NCBI GenBank assembly: GCA_900095095.1
Contig: FMBT01000399.1
Location: forward strand, 1-64,000
Direction of reading: 5' to 3'
From: Fragilariopsis cylindrus CCMP1102
Taxonomy: Eukaryota > Bacillariophyta > Bacillariophyceae > Bacillariales > Bacillariaceae
DNA length: 64,000 nt
In this document: positions 53,798 through 64,000 of the stretch, piece after piece
Layout: each line of letters begins with the position of its first letter
Position numbering within the stretch: position 1 is the first letter of the stretch
The notes under the pieces: model-generated
The model's input: the letters and a program-made list of their open reading frames with translations, nothing else
Database searches by the model: none
Told to the model about the DNA's origin: nothing
Translations under genes and position numbers: made by a program

Positions 53798-56700
53798 ATG
53801 GAAAACAATTTACTTTGGTCAGAAGATGACGTAGAGGTATCAGAGGACGGATTTTTGTGGATCAAGCATTCGAAAGAAGTAAAATTGGAGGAAGAAGATC
53901 AACCGCTCTTGCTCCATACGACGGATCGTTTGCTTCGATCATTGTACCCATCGCTCAGCATGGGTGAAATTTTCCAGCATTCTGGTTACTCTGACGAAGA
54001 AGCGACGACGAGCCAGACATTGGACGACGAGAAAAGAAGGATTCAATCGTCCGATGAAAGTTCCGAAAATCTTCACGGTGATGAACATGATGTCAAGAAT
54101 AATCGATTACGATTGATCAAGAAGGAGGAGGAGGAGGAGGGGGAGGAGGAGGAGGAGGAGGAAGTAAGCAACGACGTCAATGATAATCATCCGTCGATCA
54201 TCAAACAACGCGTACAAGTAGTAGTCAAAAAGGAGGAAGAAAAAATCGATATGGAGAAGCACGAAAAGAGTCAACTTGACGGCGACGGTGGTGGTACAAC
54301 CAAAGATATTGCAAATCGGATGAAATCACGTGGATTACAAAAATTAAAATTTTATTGTCAAATGTGTGAAAAACAATGTCGAGATCAGAATGGATTTAAG
54401 CAACATGCAACCTCCGAATCACATCTGAGACAAATAAAAATATTTACATCCAATGCTGATAATGACGACGATGACCAGCAAAGAGCCATCCAACCGTCCG
54501 ATGATACGGAGAAGAAGAAAAAAGCCGGCGACGACAATGATGACGGGAAAAAAAAGCCAATACCAATAGAATATCGAAGCTATCAAAACTTGGTTCGAGA
54601 AGAAAATTTATCGAACAGAATTATCTCGGCGTTGCTGGATATTCGTAACTTCCGACATCAAATCAATAAAAGTCAATCATGGACTTCGAAAAAAAAAATC
54701 AAGATAAGGGCACTGCACCACCAACAGCAACGACTCCTTCAGGTAAAAAATGGATCCGGAATAAGTAACGTTAATAATAATGAGATAGATACGACGGCGG
54801 AAGAATCTATTACAATCAAGCTAGTACGAACAACTAATTCGATTCGAGCCTTATTTCCTCATCTGCTGCCGATTTTAAACCACACGAGACGGAATGACAA
54901 GAATTTATTAATTAAAAATGTTCGATATAAAACCAAAAGGAATGGATCTATGTGCTGGTTACTAGGGACGATGTCGTTTGGTACAACTACTTGCAAACAG
55001 TGTATTGCAGCGTATGATGATGTTACGCGTATTTTAGAATCATTCATTGATACAAGACTAGCTAAAAAGATATCCAAGGACTCAAAAGGTTCACCTACAT
55101 TCTGGACGAGTTTATGGATAGAGCATATAATAAAGCGCAGCAAACCCTCCCTTCCGTCACCGTTAAAGATTCTATCTGTAAGCAGCAGTGGGAAAAGCGA
55201 AAAAGAAATTGAACAAATGGCACATATTTGCGATACAAAGATATATTACTTCAAGGAAGCCACTGGGCAAGGGATAGATCAACAGTATCAAAAAGCAGTG
55301 ACCAAAATCCACAAAAGACTGTCGAATGTGCTTACTTCAAGATTTCAGGGGGCCAGAGTGAGTAAAAAAATGATCACATAATTATTTCTAACGACTTTGA
55401 CCTTACCTTAGATTGTATCGCACTTACTTATTTATCCTTATATCTTTGTTCATAGTTAAGCATTTATGGAAGTTGTCTATCAAACCTTTCTCTTGGCAAA
55501 GGATCTGACGTTGACATGTCATTGTGGATTCCTGAGGCTAATATGTTAAAAAGAGGCTTTCATGATGGGAGCCTTGAAGCTTTGCGATATGAATCAGGCA
55601 TGACGAAGTTAGTCTATCAAGTTTTTCGTAAGTTGAACAATTCAAGGTCCGAGTTCAGAGGTATGACACCAATTACTAAAGCTAGAATCCCTGTCATCAC
55701 TGGGACTTACATTTACGCTGGTAACCCATTTACTGAAGACGGGAGCATAAAGTGAGTACAGTATAAAATTATTATCTCCCTTTCATCATCGCCTAAAAGT
55801 TTTATTCATGTATTTCACCAAATTTTTTATCTTTTCTTTTCGCATGATTCATTCTATCCAAGTTTTGATATTTGCTTTCTGAATGATATTGCCGTTGCAA
55901 ATTCGAGTCTTCTCCGGGAATACTCGCTGGTGGATCACAGGGTTAGATCACTGATGATGACCGTCAAGCAATGGGCGAAGGAGCATAAAATTAACTCGGC
56001 CAAGGAAAAGTGTATTAGCTCGTATACATGGATGAATCTTGTTATATTTTATCTCCAATGCATAGGTTTTATCCCTAACCTTCAGTCTCCTATCTTATCA
56101 AAAGCTGCAGGTATTGTATCAGATCCCGACAAAAACTACTGGCATTTCGTCAATCGATTAGATACTTTCTACTTGCGATGGGAGGCAGTTAGAGATTCTA
56201 AAATTTGGGCGATGCCTCGTGAGTTTGATGAGCTGCCCCTTACTATTCTGCTCTACGGCTTTTTTGAATTCTATAGCTCACGCTTTCCTTTTGGTACACA
56301 TGCGGTATCAATCAAAAGGGGCAATATAAGCTTATCAAAGCTCTCCACGAGAAAGATTGGCCTTTTCTTTTCTATAGAAGACCCATTTGAAACGTACGAC
56401 TCTCACTGTCCCCACGATTTAGGAACGCCAGCAAATGAGAACGGATCAAAGAAAATTATGGATTGTTTCCGCGACGCTGAGGATTATCTCAGAAATATTT
56501 TGTGGTCAGACAAGAATCCCACCGATGACAAGCTCTGGCCGAAACCAGAGCCGACGAGAAGAGAGCCGACAAGAAGCAATGCGAGAAAGTCAAAGTCGGG
56601 TTTTAAACTTTTCGAACGTCCTTTATCAAACATCAATGGTGCACCTACTTCTCATAATACCGACCGAGGGGAGAAATCGACCAGTGGTTCTGGAGGGAAT

Positions 56701-56895
56701 CAAAAGGTTCATAGCAAACCTCCCCACGTTGGCATGAACAGGAACCAAAGCGCGCGCGTCGGTAACGGTAATGGCATTGGTAATGGTAATGACGATGGCT
56801 TTGGCCGCCGAAATCGAGCTCGTCGAGCAGCCGCCAACAAAAAGGCCGCTAACACAAGGAACGAGACGCTTTCCATATTTAAACAACACAAGTGA
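53798..56895 (+). CDS. Terminal nucleotidyltransferase (TUTase/noncanonical poly(A) polymerase) with KIN17-type zinc finger
   Basis: Exons 53798-55357, 55456-55751, 55863-56895; GT-AG introns; 962 residues. Residues ~171-212 (DIANRMKSRGLQKLKFYCQM, CEKQCRDQNGFKQHATSESH) closely match the N-terminal C2H2 finger of KIN17, a DNA/RNA-binding nuclear protein. The rest of KIN17 is absent. After a disordered acidic linker, residues ~500-760 form a nucleotidyltransferase: SIYGSCLSNLSLGKGSDVDM gives the GS and DxD motif (~525-540), and the third carboxylate sits in NFDICF at the exon 3 start. A PAP-associated part follows (SSYTWMNLVIFYLQCIGFIP, LYGFFEFYSSRFPFG). It should add U or A to RNA 3' ends. The C-terminus is basic and Gly/Asn-rich. 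A TGA ends the frame at 56893; see the small downstream frame. Confidence 0.85.
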
Positions 56896-57183
56896 AATAT
56901 AAGAGAGGATGTAGTCATGAAAAGAGACAATACCAGCACAAACAACGAAATCACCCTGCTTGTTAAAGGTTCTCCTGATACAAGTAATACTGCGATTACC
57001 AAGTCAATAAGTATACCGGTTGGAATACCTTCGGGTCAGAAAAAAAATGTATCTACGTGGATAGAGTCTTTATCGAGCAATGACTTGGATCATTGGTCAA
57101 GAATATTAACAGTTACAGCCACAATATCTGCAACCTGCTTTGTGGCATCCTCTATTTTCTTCCTTCAAAGAAAAAGACCATAG
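56896..57183 (+). other. In-frame extension or small membrane protein after the nucleotidyltransferase stop
   Basis: Directly after the TGA at 56893-56895, the same reading frame stays open for 95 codons to a TAG at 57181. It includes an ATG at 56917 (88 residues, MKRDNTSTNNEITLLVKGSP...). The end, RILTVTATISATCFVASSIF followed by FLQRKRP, is one hydrophobic helix with a basic tail, typical of a tail anchor. It could be a stop-codon read-through or alternatively spliced tail of the nucleotidyltransferase, a separate small gene, or chance. The sequence cannot decide. Confidence 0.4.
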
Positions 57184-57648
57184 TCGTGTACATGTATATT
57201 ATAGTAAGCTAAAGTTAAAGTTAAAATAAATGTGTGTCTAAGTAAATAACCGATTTTTTAATTATCACTCTGTACAGTCATTGCGGCATATATTTATCAT
57301 TAGTCCATTCAATTCAGGATAAATATTTACGAGCATTTTCCAGTGTACATTGTAAGATAAAAACACCTGGTACTGTAATTAAAAGTATTGTCGTCGATGT
57401 TATTTTTCTCATGCACCATTATAGATATTAAATCATATAAGTGCTCACGCTATAGTATTATGAGCCAGAGGGCTAGTGATAGTTAGTGAAGTGTATGATG
57501 AATTGAATAGAATGTCCCGTGGCAGAGCGCGATGATCGCCAAAGGTCCTTACCGAAAGACTAAAATACTCAATATTTTAGAAAGTTTAATACATTGACTT
57601 TGATAGTTAACTTTATATTTATTCAAATTAGACTTCTATTAGTCCTTT
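57184..57648. other. Convergent intergenic region
   Basis: 465 bases of AT-rich sequence before the stop of the SKI3-like gene. Nothing recognised. Confidence 0.4.
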
Positions 57649-60600
57649 TTACTCGGATTTTGCCTCGGCCAATAAAAGACCTTGTCGGGCTACAGCATTG
57701 CCAGGATTCATCATAAGGGCTCGTTGTAAGCTATATGTTGTCCCAGGCTTTTTCGTCTGAATTTCCTTCAACCAATATTCCAAGGATATTGCTTCTGAAA
57801 TTGTTTTTGAGTCCACGAAGGAAAGAGTCCGACTGTTGATTCGACTGGATGACATCAATTCTTGTGATGACATAAAAGCTGCTCTGGAAACAGCTATTTT
57901 TGCAGATTCAATTGCACCATTCTCAATAAATACCTTTGCCAATGACAGCCAAAGGTCAGCGCGATCCGGCTGGTTCCAGATCTGCCGTTGAAGATTCGTT
58001 GCTCCCGTAGACACTGATGAAGCGCACTTCTTTTTCTCGTCCACTTCAATTGGAGCTTCAACAGCCACGGCAAGTTTAGTTATCGAAGCATCATGAAGAG
58101 ACTTAGATGAAATATTCTCTCCCCCTTTGACGAATCCCACCATTTCTTTTCCCTTCATAAAGATATCATTTTGCCACATTGCATACGTAGACATACTTGA
58201 ACCCTTTTCAATAGACATTACACCTTGGAAAACTGAAGCTGCACCATTTGCGCTGAAAGAGGCATCCATGTATTCATTCATAAACGAATGACAATCTTTC
58301 CTTTTGAGGGTGCACAAATTGGAAAAAGGCATATCTTGCTTTGTCTCCTCATTAGAATGCAGCATCCGACCAGTTAGGGAGAGGCCGAGTTGGGCTTCAG
58401 GATGTCGCATTACTTGCAAAGAGGCTCGGTAAGCATCAGCCGCCTGACTGATGCTATCATTTGGTTTACATTTGTCACCTTCTGCAAGAATCCTTTCTGC
58501 TTCCCGCTCAAGTATAAAAGCACAATTCATCCACATCATTGGGGTATCAGCAACTTGTGTCAAGGCCTCCATCGTGCTTCTCGAGGCGTTAATTGCAAGT
58601 TTGGAAGTGTACATGAAGCCGACATTGGCGTAGGCATCAGGAGACATGCTTTCTATCTGAACGCATCGACTAAATGCATGCTGGGCCAATAAGGGATCTT
58701 CTTTAAGAACGGAACATCCAAGACCGCACCATGAAGGAGCGTGGATTGGATTGTACTCGATTGCTTGACGAAAAGCTTCTGCTGCACGATCGTATCTAGC
58801 TATAACCTTTTGGCTTCGTGAATTAATATCGCTGTCAATCTCAATCGAAGACATTAACTGAGCTTGTAAAAGTATATTTAAAGCAATGTCACATAAAATC
58901 GAGCTCTTAATAGCAAGCATATCTTCCTCATCCCCAAAACTTGTAAGGGATGATCGAAATGCTTCTTCTCCTCTTGTAACAAATTCCAATTGCTTTTGAA
59001 AGCAATATTCCATGTCCTGAATTGGATTATCGTCATCACAAAATACCTTGAAGGGGAAAGAGGCTCCAAAGGAGTATAAATCTCCAAGTAGTTTGAGCTC
59101 ACAACCAGATTTAATGGAAGAATTCAGACAATTTTCGATACCATGTTTGATACTAAAAAATGCAGCGCCAGCTTTTCCGTCCATCAAGTCTCTCTTTGCT
59201 GTTGAGAATAATGCCACTGCTTGTCCATATAACGCGACTGAAAGCCTGCTATCGTTCCTTAGAATCACTCTTGCAAATTTTTCTGCTGCTTCATCGAAAC
59301 ATCCTAATTCTTGTTCTACTTGCGCACAGGAGATGAATGTAGCCGATTGTGCAGAATCTATTCCCGCAGCATCAATCGACGCATGAAAGGCTCGAATCGA
59401 AGCAGTGAATCTACCAAGTCTACGGTAGCACATCCCCAAGTCAGTCAGCGCAGCAGATCTTTCGTTCACTTCATTGGATAACGATGGGGGTTTGTAGAAG
59501 ATACCAAGCATTTCCTTATCTGGAATTGAAACGTCTCGGCACCGCAAGGCTTTGAGAATTGCAACCACGGCTAAGTCATCATCTCCGTCATTGTACGCCT
59601 TATTCAGACCCACTGCATTCCATGCCCATCCATTCAAAGGTGAATTTTTATCAATGGCAACTTGCAAAAGGCCTATATGATCTTCCTTATTGGAAGCCAG
59701 ACGCAACAATCCCCGTCCTGCTATCGGATTGCAAGGGTCTAACTTAAGGCTTTTCACATAACATCCCTGAGCTCTCTTTGAATCTCCCATCTCTTCGTAC
59801 CAGATACCTAAAAGAGCAAATGGATTAGGTTTTGATGAATCCAATTTAGCTGCTTTCAGTAGATGGATTTGTGCTTCTTTATCTCTAGCTTTATTTCGTT
59901 CCTTATGAACGTAAAAGGCAACACGTAGTAGAAATGCTCCCAAGGCCATAGCCGCGTCAGCATCTAGTGGTGAATCAGCAACTGCAGTCTTTAGGAAGGA
60001 AAGAGCTTCTTCAAAGCGACCAAACCGAATGAGCGAATCAGCAGTCAATTGTCGAGCGACACTCAATTCATGAGCCTTCGATGCCTCAAAAATTGATCGT
60101 GTGTGCCAAATGGAAAGAGGGTGAACTACAGGTGGTACATCAAGATCTTCCAGAATTTCAAGACTTTTCTTTGTTTGCGATCCGTTGATAGAATCACTGT
60201 ATGTATACTCTTCTTCTTGATCAGCCTGGTGTATTCGTGCCAGTCCATTATAACAGTGAGCTCGCAGCAAAGAAACAGAGTAGGCATTCACCAAAAGATC
60301 ATCATCGTCTTGTTGAAGTTTTCCAAGAACTCCGCTGTATTGCTTGGAGGCATTTTGCACGAAGCCGCCGTTTAGTAACTCTGCATCAGCGCTTGCGCTG
60401 ATGAAAAAGATTTCTTCCGATACTGTTAGGGGTCGACCAAGGTCAGATTTTGCAGCAGCTAGCAACCGTCTAGCATCAGATAGATTAGTGCAGTATGGCC
60501 ATGGGTGTTGGTAAAAGCCTGACCAACTCACCAAACATTGTATAAAAAGCAAAAATCCTTTTTTCTGTTTTTTCTTACTCCTAGAAATGGCATCATTTGT

Positions 60601-62508
60601 AATTTGGTATATGCTAGCATTGTCGTCTTGACAAACAAAACACAACGCTGATTCTTTTGCGTGTTGCCATCGTAGTGTAATTTTCGTTACCGAGCTCTCT
60701 TGGGTTCCGACGGTCAGTGCTATCTTCTCTCTTTGTAAGCGCTCTGACTCTACCTTTTCTTGCCAGTGAATCAATCCTGACAATATGTCGGCAACCAGTT
60801 TCAATTCTTTATCAAGTGGATCGATTATAATGTTTTCATCTCCGTCTCCGATGAGCATCCAAAAAATGTCCGGGAGTATCGAAACGGTAGTCTCAATTAA
60901 TTTCATCTTGGCATTTCTACTTCCATCGTTTCCCAGTGTCCTATTCAGCCATTCGATTGATGCTTGTATCCGTATTTCGTTACTACTTTTTACATCCTCA
61001 TCAACGCAAGGTATTTTTTCTATTTCGGCAATTTGTTGTTCTATTTCCTTCAAAATGGGAAGGATATATTGAAGTAGTACATTCCACGTTTTATGGTACG
61101 ATCGTGTCTTTTGACTAATAATTCCAGCCTTGTCTTTCAATCGAAGGATTGATTGATAAACCCAATCAAAGGATAGGTTTAGATTCTTGATCTCTCCTTC
61201 ATTACCAGATTCGATGCTGCTTTTCCTTTCTCCTTCTTCATCTTTACTATTATTATTATTGGAATTCAGATTGTATTTAAAAGTTAATGCCCACGTAGCG
61301 ATTAATGTATCTCGTAAGATAGTCGCCCTTTCAATAAATTGATTTGAGATTTCAATTTCTTGTGCCTCATCATTAGTGTCTTCTTCTGCCACGAGAATTT
61401 CCACTTGTAGTGTTTGATATAACATAGTTTCAGAATCGATCGTTGTCGGGATTGTTGTTGTTGATTCTTCTTCTTCTTTTCCGTGCTTAGTCGTTTCTTC
61501 TTCTTCTTCGTAGTAAGATTGGCATGCTATTAAAGTTGATCTAGCTTTATCAGCATTATAACGTTTGATATCTTTCCTATCGAGCGGGGGTAGATCTTGT
61601 GTAATCGAATCTCCAAACGATTGTGTTATTGTTGCTTTACTTTTGTATTCATTACAGGACGCTGTCGACAACGGTATTCGATTTTGATTCAAATAGCTCT
61701 GTATCAGACGTAATTGTAGTTCTGATGCTCTCTTAGTATTATGTTTCAATAGAGCGATGCGGATCAGATTTTCAATCGCAATTTGTGCTTCATAAGGAGA
61801 AGATTGGGTATTATTGTTATTGTCTTCAGGTGAGGAAGAAGAAGAAGAAGTAGCAACTTTCTCCAGAAGAGTCCAAACATCCCATATCTTTTTCCACATT
61901 GGTGGAGTATCCGATTGAATCAAGGCTGCCGTGGTATAATATCCCAGTGCGATTTGTAATATGGCATTGAAATAACTATCGATATTATTAATATCACCGA
62001 TTTCTGTGTTACTATTATTATCAATGGATGGTGGTGACGGTATTCGTTGTAATAGAACAAGCCATCTTTCGTCTTCAATTTCCTTTGCTCTTCGTATAGC
62101 ACCCACATTTTCTTCGGACGGGATGAGATGTTTTGGTAAACTGCTACTACTATTACTATCAATTTTCAATTGGTGGTAGAATGCTTCTGTTATACGTCCT
62201 GCCATAATGTTAGCTCCAGCTAACAATGGTTTAGGGATTTTTAATGATGAGTCGTCGACTAGTAAAGTTTTTCCTATCGAAGATTGAATCTGTTTGTAAA
62301 TTTTGTTCTCATCTTCAACTAAAACTCCTCGTAACAGTAATTCCATTTTCAATACGCCTATAAGTGCGTCATTTGCAGTAAGTGGTGGATTTGTCGTCGT
62401 TGTCTCCTCCGATGGTGATGATGATGATGATGATTGATCAAGGTAACGTTCCTTCATAGAGGACAGGTAAGCCTTCAATTTCGCCGGTGATAGTGTTGAA
62501 CTGCCCAT
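57649..62508 (-). CDS. SKI3/TTC37-like TPR protein
   Basis: Intronless, 1619 residues, ATG at 62508. The N-terminal third has low-complexity Ser/Asn/Glu insertions. From about residue 700 to the end run repeated TPR helix pairs, for example RFGRFEEALSFLKTAVADSP, PNPFALLGIWYEEMGDSKRA, GCYVKSLKLDPCNPIAGRGL, DLGMCYRRLGRFTASIRAFH, AFRQAIEYNPIHAPSWCGLG, and at the C-terminus YSLQRALMMNPGNAVARQGL. The length and TPR layout fit SKI3 (TTC37), the scaffold of the Ski complex that feeds mRNA to the cytoplasmic exosome. TPR proteins are hard to tell apart by eye, so SKI3 is the best guess, not proven. Head to head with the ATM1 gene. Confidence 0.7.
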   Translation of the reverse strand: MGSSTLSPAKLKAYLSSMKERYLDQSSSSSSPSEETTTTNPPLTANDALIGVLKMELLLRGVLVEDENKIYKQIQSSIGKTLLVDDSSLKIPKPLLAGANIMAGRITEAFYHQLKIDSNSSSSLPKHLIPSEENVGAIRRAKEIEDERWLVLLQRIPSPPSIDNNSNTEIGDINNIDSYFNAILQIALGYYTTAALIQSDTPPMWKKIWDVWTLLEKVATSSSSSSPEDNNNNTQSSPYEAQIAIENLIRIALLKHNTKRASELQLRLIQSYLNQNRIPLSTASCNEYKSKATITQSFGDSITQDLPPLDRKDIKRYNADKARSTLIACQSYYEEEEETTKHGKEEEESTTTIPTTIDSETMLYQTLQVEILVAEEDTNDEAQEIEISNQFIERATILRDTLIATWALTFKYNLNSNNNNSKDEEGERKSSIESGNEGEIKNLNLSFDWVYQSILRLKDKAGIISQKTRSYHKTWNVLLQYILPILKEIEQQIAEIEKIPCVDEDVKSSNEIRIQASIEWLNRTLGNDGSRNAKMKLIETTVSILPDIFWMLIGDGDENIIIDPLDKELKLVADILSGLIHWQEKVESERLQREKIALTVGTQESSVTKITLRWQHAKESALCFVCQDDNASIYQITNDAISRSKKKQKKGFLLFIQCLVSWSGFYQHPWPYCTNLSDARRLLAAAKSDLGRPLTVSEEIFFISASADAELLNGGFVQNASKQYSGVLGKLQQDDDDLLVNAYSVSLLRAHCYNGLARIHQADQEEEYTYSDSINGSQTKKSLEILEDLDVPPVVHPLSIWHTRSIFEASKAHELSVARQLTADSLIRFGRFEEALSFLKTAVADSPLDADAAMALGAFLLRVAFYVHKERNKARDKEAQIHLLKAAKLDSSKPNPFALLGIWYEEMGDSKRAQGCYVKSLKLDPCNPIAGRGLLRLASNKEDHIGLLQVAIDKNSPLNGWAWNAVGLNKAYNDGDDDLAVVAILKALRCRDVSIPDKEMLGIFYKPPSLSNEVNERSAALTDLGMCYRRLGRFTASIRAFHASIDAAGIDSAQSATFISCAQVEQELGCFDEAAEKFARVILRNDSRLSVALYGQAVALFSTAKRDLMDGKAGAAFFSIKHGIENCLNSSIKSGCELKLLGDLYSFGASFPFKVFCDDDNPIQDMEYCFQKQLEFVTRGEEAFRSSLTSFGDEEDMLAIKSSILCDIALNILLQAQLMSSIEIDSDINSRSQKVIARYDRAAEAFRQAIEYNPIHAPSWCGLGCSVLKEDPLLAQHAFSRCVQIESMSPDAYANVGFMYTSKLAINASRSTMEALTQVADTPMMWMNCAFILEREAERILAEGDKCKPNDSISQAADAYRASLQVMRHPEAQLGLSLTGRMLHSNEETKQDMPFSNLCTLKRKDCHSFMNEYMDASFSANGAASVFQGVMSIEKGSSMSTYAMWQNDIFMKGKEMVGFVKGGENISSKSLHDASITKLAVAVEAPIEVDEKKKCASSVSTGATNLQRQIWNQPDRADLWLSLAKVFIENGAIESAKIAVSRAAFMSSQELMSSSRINSRTLSFVDSKTISEAISLEYWLKEIQTKKPGTTYSLQRALMMNPGNAVARQGLLLAEAKSE

Positions 62509-63136
62509 CTTTGATCTCTCTCTCTCGTTGGTCGCTAGAAAAATCTTCGGGTTTCAATTCTAGCTGTTTCTGTATCAGAACTTGTGAGTGGCTATCTATC
62601 CTACTTCAAGTATTCTTTAATTATAGACGATGAATCAGATAAAAGCAATTCATTGAAACTACTGAAAGCTAATGATTTTTATCTGAAAATCAAAAATCTT
62701 TCTGAATTTCTAGGCCCTCCTTTTCATTTTTTTTCATTTTCGATTCATTCACGCGGCGGGATTAGATCGATCACTCACTGCACGTGCATGCCACAAGCAA
62801 ATTTTTGTTCAGACCATCACTTTCAAACTTTTCCGCGAAGAACGATGTGCTGTTGCACTGTTGACTGTATCAACAAAGAATTATTTGCAAAAGCCAATAT
62901 ACAGTAGCTTCCATACCAGTGTCAATATCTCTGTCACCTACGGCACCATAACCATTGGCAGATCCTTCGTTGCTATTGAAAATTCGTACATAATAGCAGA
63001 GTGAGTCGAATCGAGTCAAGTCAAGCCAATGTCTTTTTTGAGGTCGTCGTCCACGACGAAAAAGATCTTGGGTTGTAATAATTACAAGTACTATTCGACT
63101 GCATCATTGTTGTGTATAACAAAACCGTCGACGACG
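62509..63136. promoter_or_regulatory. Divergent promoter region
   Basis: 628 bases between the SKI3-like and ATM1-like starts. It contains CT-rich sequence next to the SKI3 start and repeats of the type TCGAATCGAGTCAAGTCAAG at 63007-63026. An open frame at 62584-62907 has no domain. Confidence 0.4.
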
Positions 63137-64000
63137 ATGCATCGTGCTGCATTTTCAAGTCTTCCATATTTTTCACGGTCGTCTTCTTCAACCTATAGTC
63201 GATGCCGATATACACCTGCATCGAAACTCACGACGAATGCGAATACGACGACGTCCACTACGACGATACACCGATGGAGTAGCTCAAATACTACAACATC
63301 CGACGAAGACGACAAGAAAAACAACAGCAACGAGTCAACTTTAGAAACGGTAGAACCATCATCTAGTGAAGTAAGAAAATCTAGGATACGAATCGCGAAA
63401 ACGCTAGGAAAACACGTATGGCCCAGTGATGATTCTCCTGAGTCTACATCACGCAAACAACGAGTCGTCTTTGCATTGAGTTTGATGATGGCAGGGAAAG
63501 CCGTGAATATACAGGTTCCATACATTTTCAAAAGTTTAGTGGATGCATTACAAATCGATACGGCAAATGCAATAGATGCAGCAAATACACTCACATCATT
63601 ATCGACGGATACGACGACCAATGCTGCACTTGATTTGACGACTGTTACTACAGCGACTGGTATACCTTTAATTGCCATACTTTTGGGATACGGTATGTCA
63701 CGAGGTGCTGCTTCAGGATTTCAAGAATTGAGGAATGCAGTTTTTGCTAATGTTACACAGGAGGCGATTCGGAAAGTAGGACAGTCTGTCTTTCAACATG
63801 TACATAGTTTGGATATGCAATTTCATCTTACATCCAAAACAGGAAATTTATCAAGGATATTAGATCGAGGGAATCGTTCTATCAGCTTTGTTTTGAATGC
63901 AATGGTATTTCATATTGCACCGACGACCGTTGAGGTTGGATTAGTTACAGGATTAGTATATTTCCAATTCGGTACACCCCATGCATGTGTCGTATTAGCA
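63137..64000 (+). CDS. ATM1: ATM1/ABCB7-type mitochondrial ABC transporter (partial)
   Basis: ATG at 63137 opens a frame to the right edge of the window (288 codons, no stop). Residues 1-50 (MHRAAFSSLPYFSRSSSSTY...) are Arg/Ser-rich without acids, a mitochondrial presequence. After an acidic linker comes the transmembrane domain in the ATM1 pattern: RVVFALSLMMAGKAVNIQVP, YIFKSLVDALQ, LLGYGMSRGAASGFQELRNA, VFANVTQEAIRKVGQSVFQH, VHSLDMQFHLTSKTGNLSRI, LDRGNRSISFVLNAMVFHIA. The last parts are diagnostic of ATM1/ABCB7, the inner-membrane exporter that supplies a sulfur/glutathione compound for cytosolic Fe-S protein assembly. The ATP-binding domain lies beyond the window. Intronless so far. Confidence 0.92.
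   Translation, partial: MHRAAFSSLPYFSRSSSSTYSRCRYTPASKLTTNANTTTSTTTIHRWSSSNTTTSDEDDKKNNSNESTLETVEPSSSEVRKSRIRIAKTLGKHVWPSDDSPESTSRKQRVVFALSLMMAGKAVNIQVPYIFKSLVDALQIDTANAIDAANTLTSLSTDTTTNAALDLTTVTTATGIPLIAILLGYGMSRGAASGFQELRNAVFANVTQEAIRKVGQSVFQHVHSLDMQFHLTSKTGNLSRILDRGNRSISFVLNAMVFHIAPTTVEVGLVTGLVYFQFGTPHACVVLA

Noticed and set aside
62584-62907. 107-codon frame between the SKI3 and ATM1 genes
   Set aside because: No domain or clear coding composition; sits within a likely shared promoter.

Overview
The window looks like nuclear DNA of a diatom or a close stramenopile relative. Four proteins (at 1-154, 12035, 17559 and 26018-27318) start with a signal peptide whose cleavage site is followed by Phe, the ASAFAP-type entry signal of plastids derived from red algae. 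The genes have few introns, mostly about 55-350 bases with GT-AG ends. An AP2 protein, a POR-like reductase and a large protein with repeats that I associate with diatom proteins fit the same view. I cannot name the species. I recognised no transposons, viral fossils, tRNAs, rRNAs or CRISPR arrays.

Layout: about 24 genes. Left part (1-20 kb): a partial plastid preprotein (-), an AP2 protein (+), a small conserved protein (-), an EHD-like dynamin-family GTPase with micro-exons (+), a NEDD8-like modifier (-), spliceosomal PPWD1 cyclophilin (+), a POR-like plastid SDR (+), a GOST-type seven-TM protein (+), a low-complexity single-TM protein (-), a plastid DCC-family protein (+) and a two-TM protein (-). 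Middle (20-42 kb): a PhnD-like binding domain fused to a flavin monooxygenase (+), a KDM4-like JmjC demethylase (+), a plastid S1-domain protein (-), a 1795-residue repeat and zinc-finger protein (+), a membrane-anchored cyclophilin (-), a divergent kinesin-like protein (+) and an ELM2-SANT-PHD chromatin protein (-). Right part (42-64 kb): XRN2/Rat1 exonuclease (+), a cyclin (-), a PHD/ePHD chromatin protein (+), a terminal nucleotidyltransferase carrying a KIN17-type zinc finger (+), a SKI3-like TPR protein (-) and the start of an ATM1-type mitochondrial ABC transporter (+).

The genes do not form an operon or pathway. Two functional themes recur: chromatin (JmjC, ELM2-SANT-PHD, PHD/ePHD) and RNA turnover (XRN2, nucleotidyltransferase, SKI3). 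Many genes lie head to head with 0.4-1.2 kb between starts, so shared promoters are likely, and several convergent pairs are separated by only 140-220 bases.

The main candidates for something new are the PhnD-FMO fusion, the KIN17-finger nucleotidyltransferase with a possible tail-anchored form behind a single TGA, and the GTPase gene with coding exons of 11, 13 and apparently 3 bases. Two chromatin genes need a change of reading frame that may be an assembly indel or an unusual splice.
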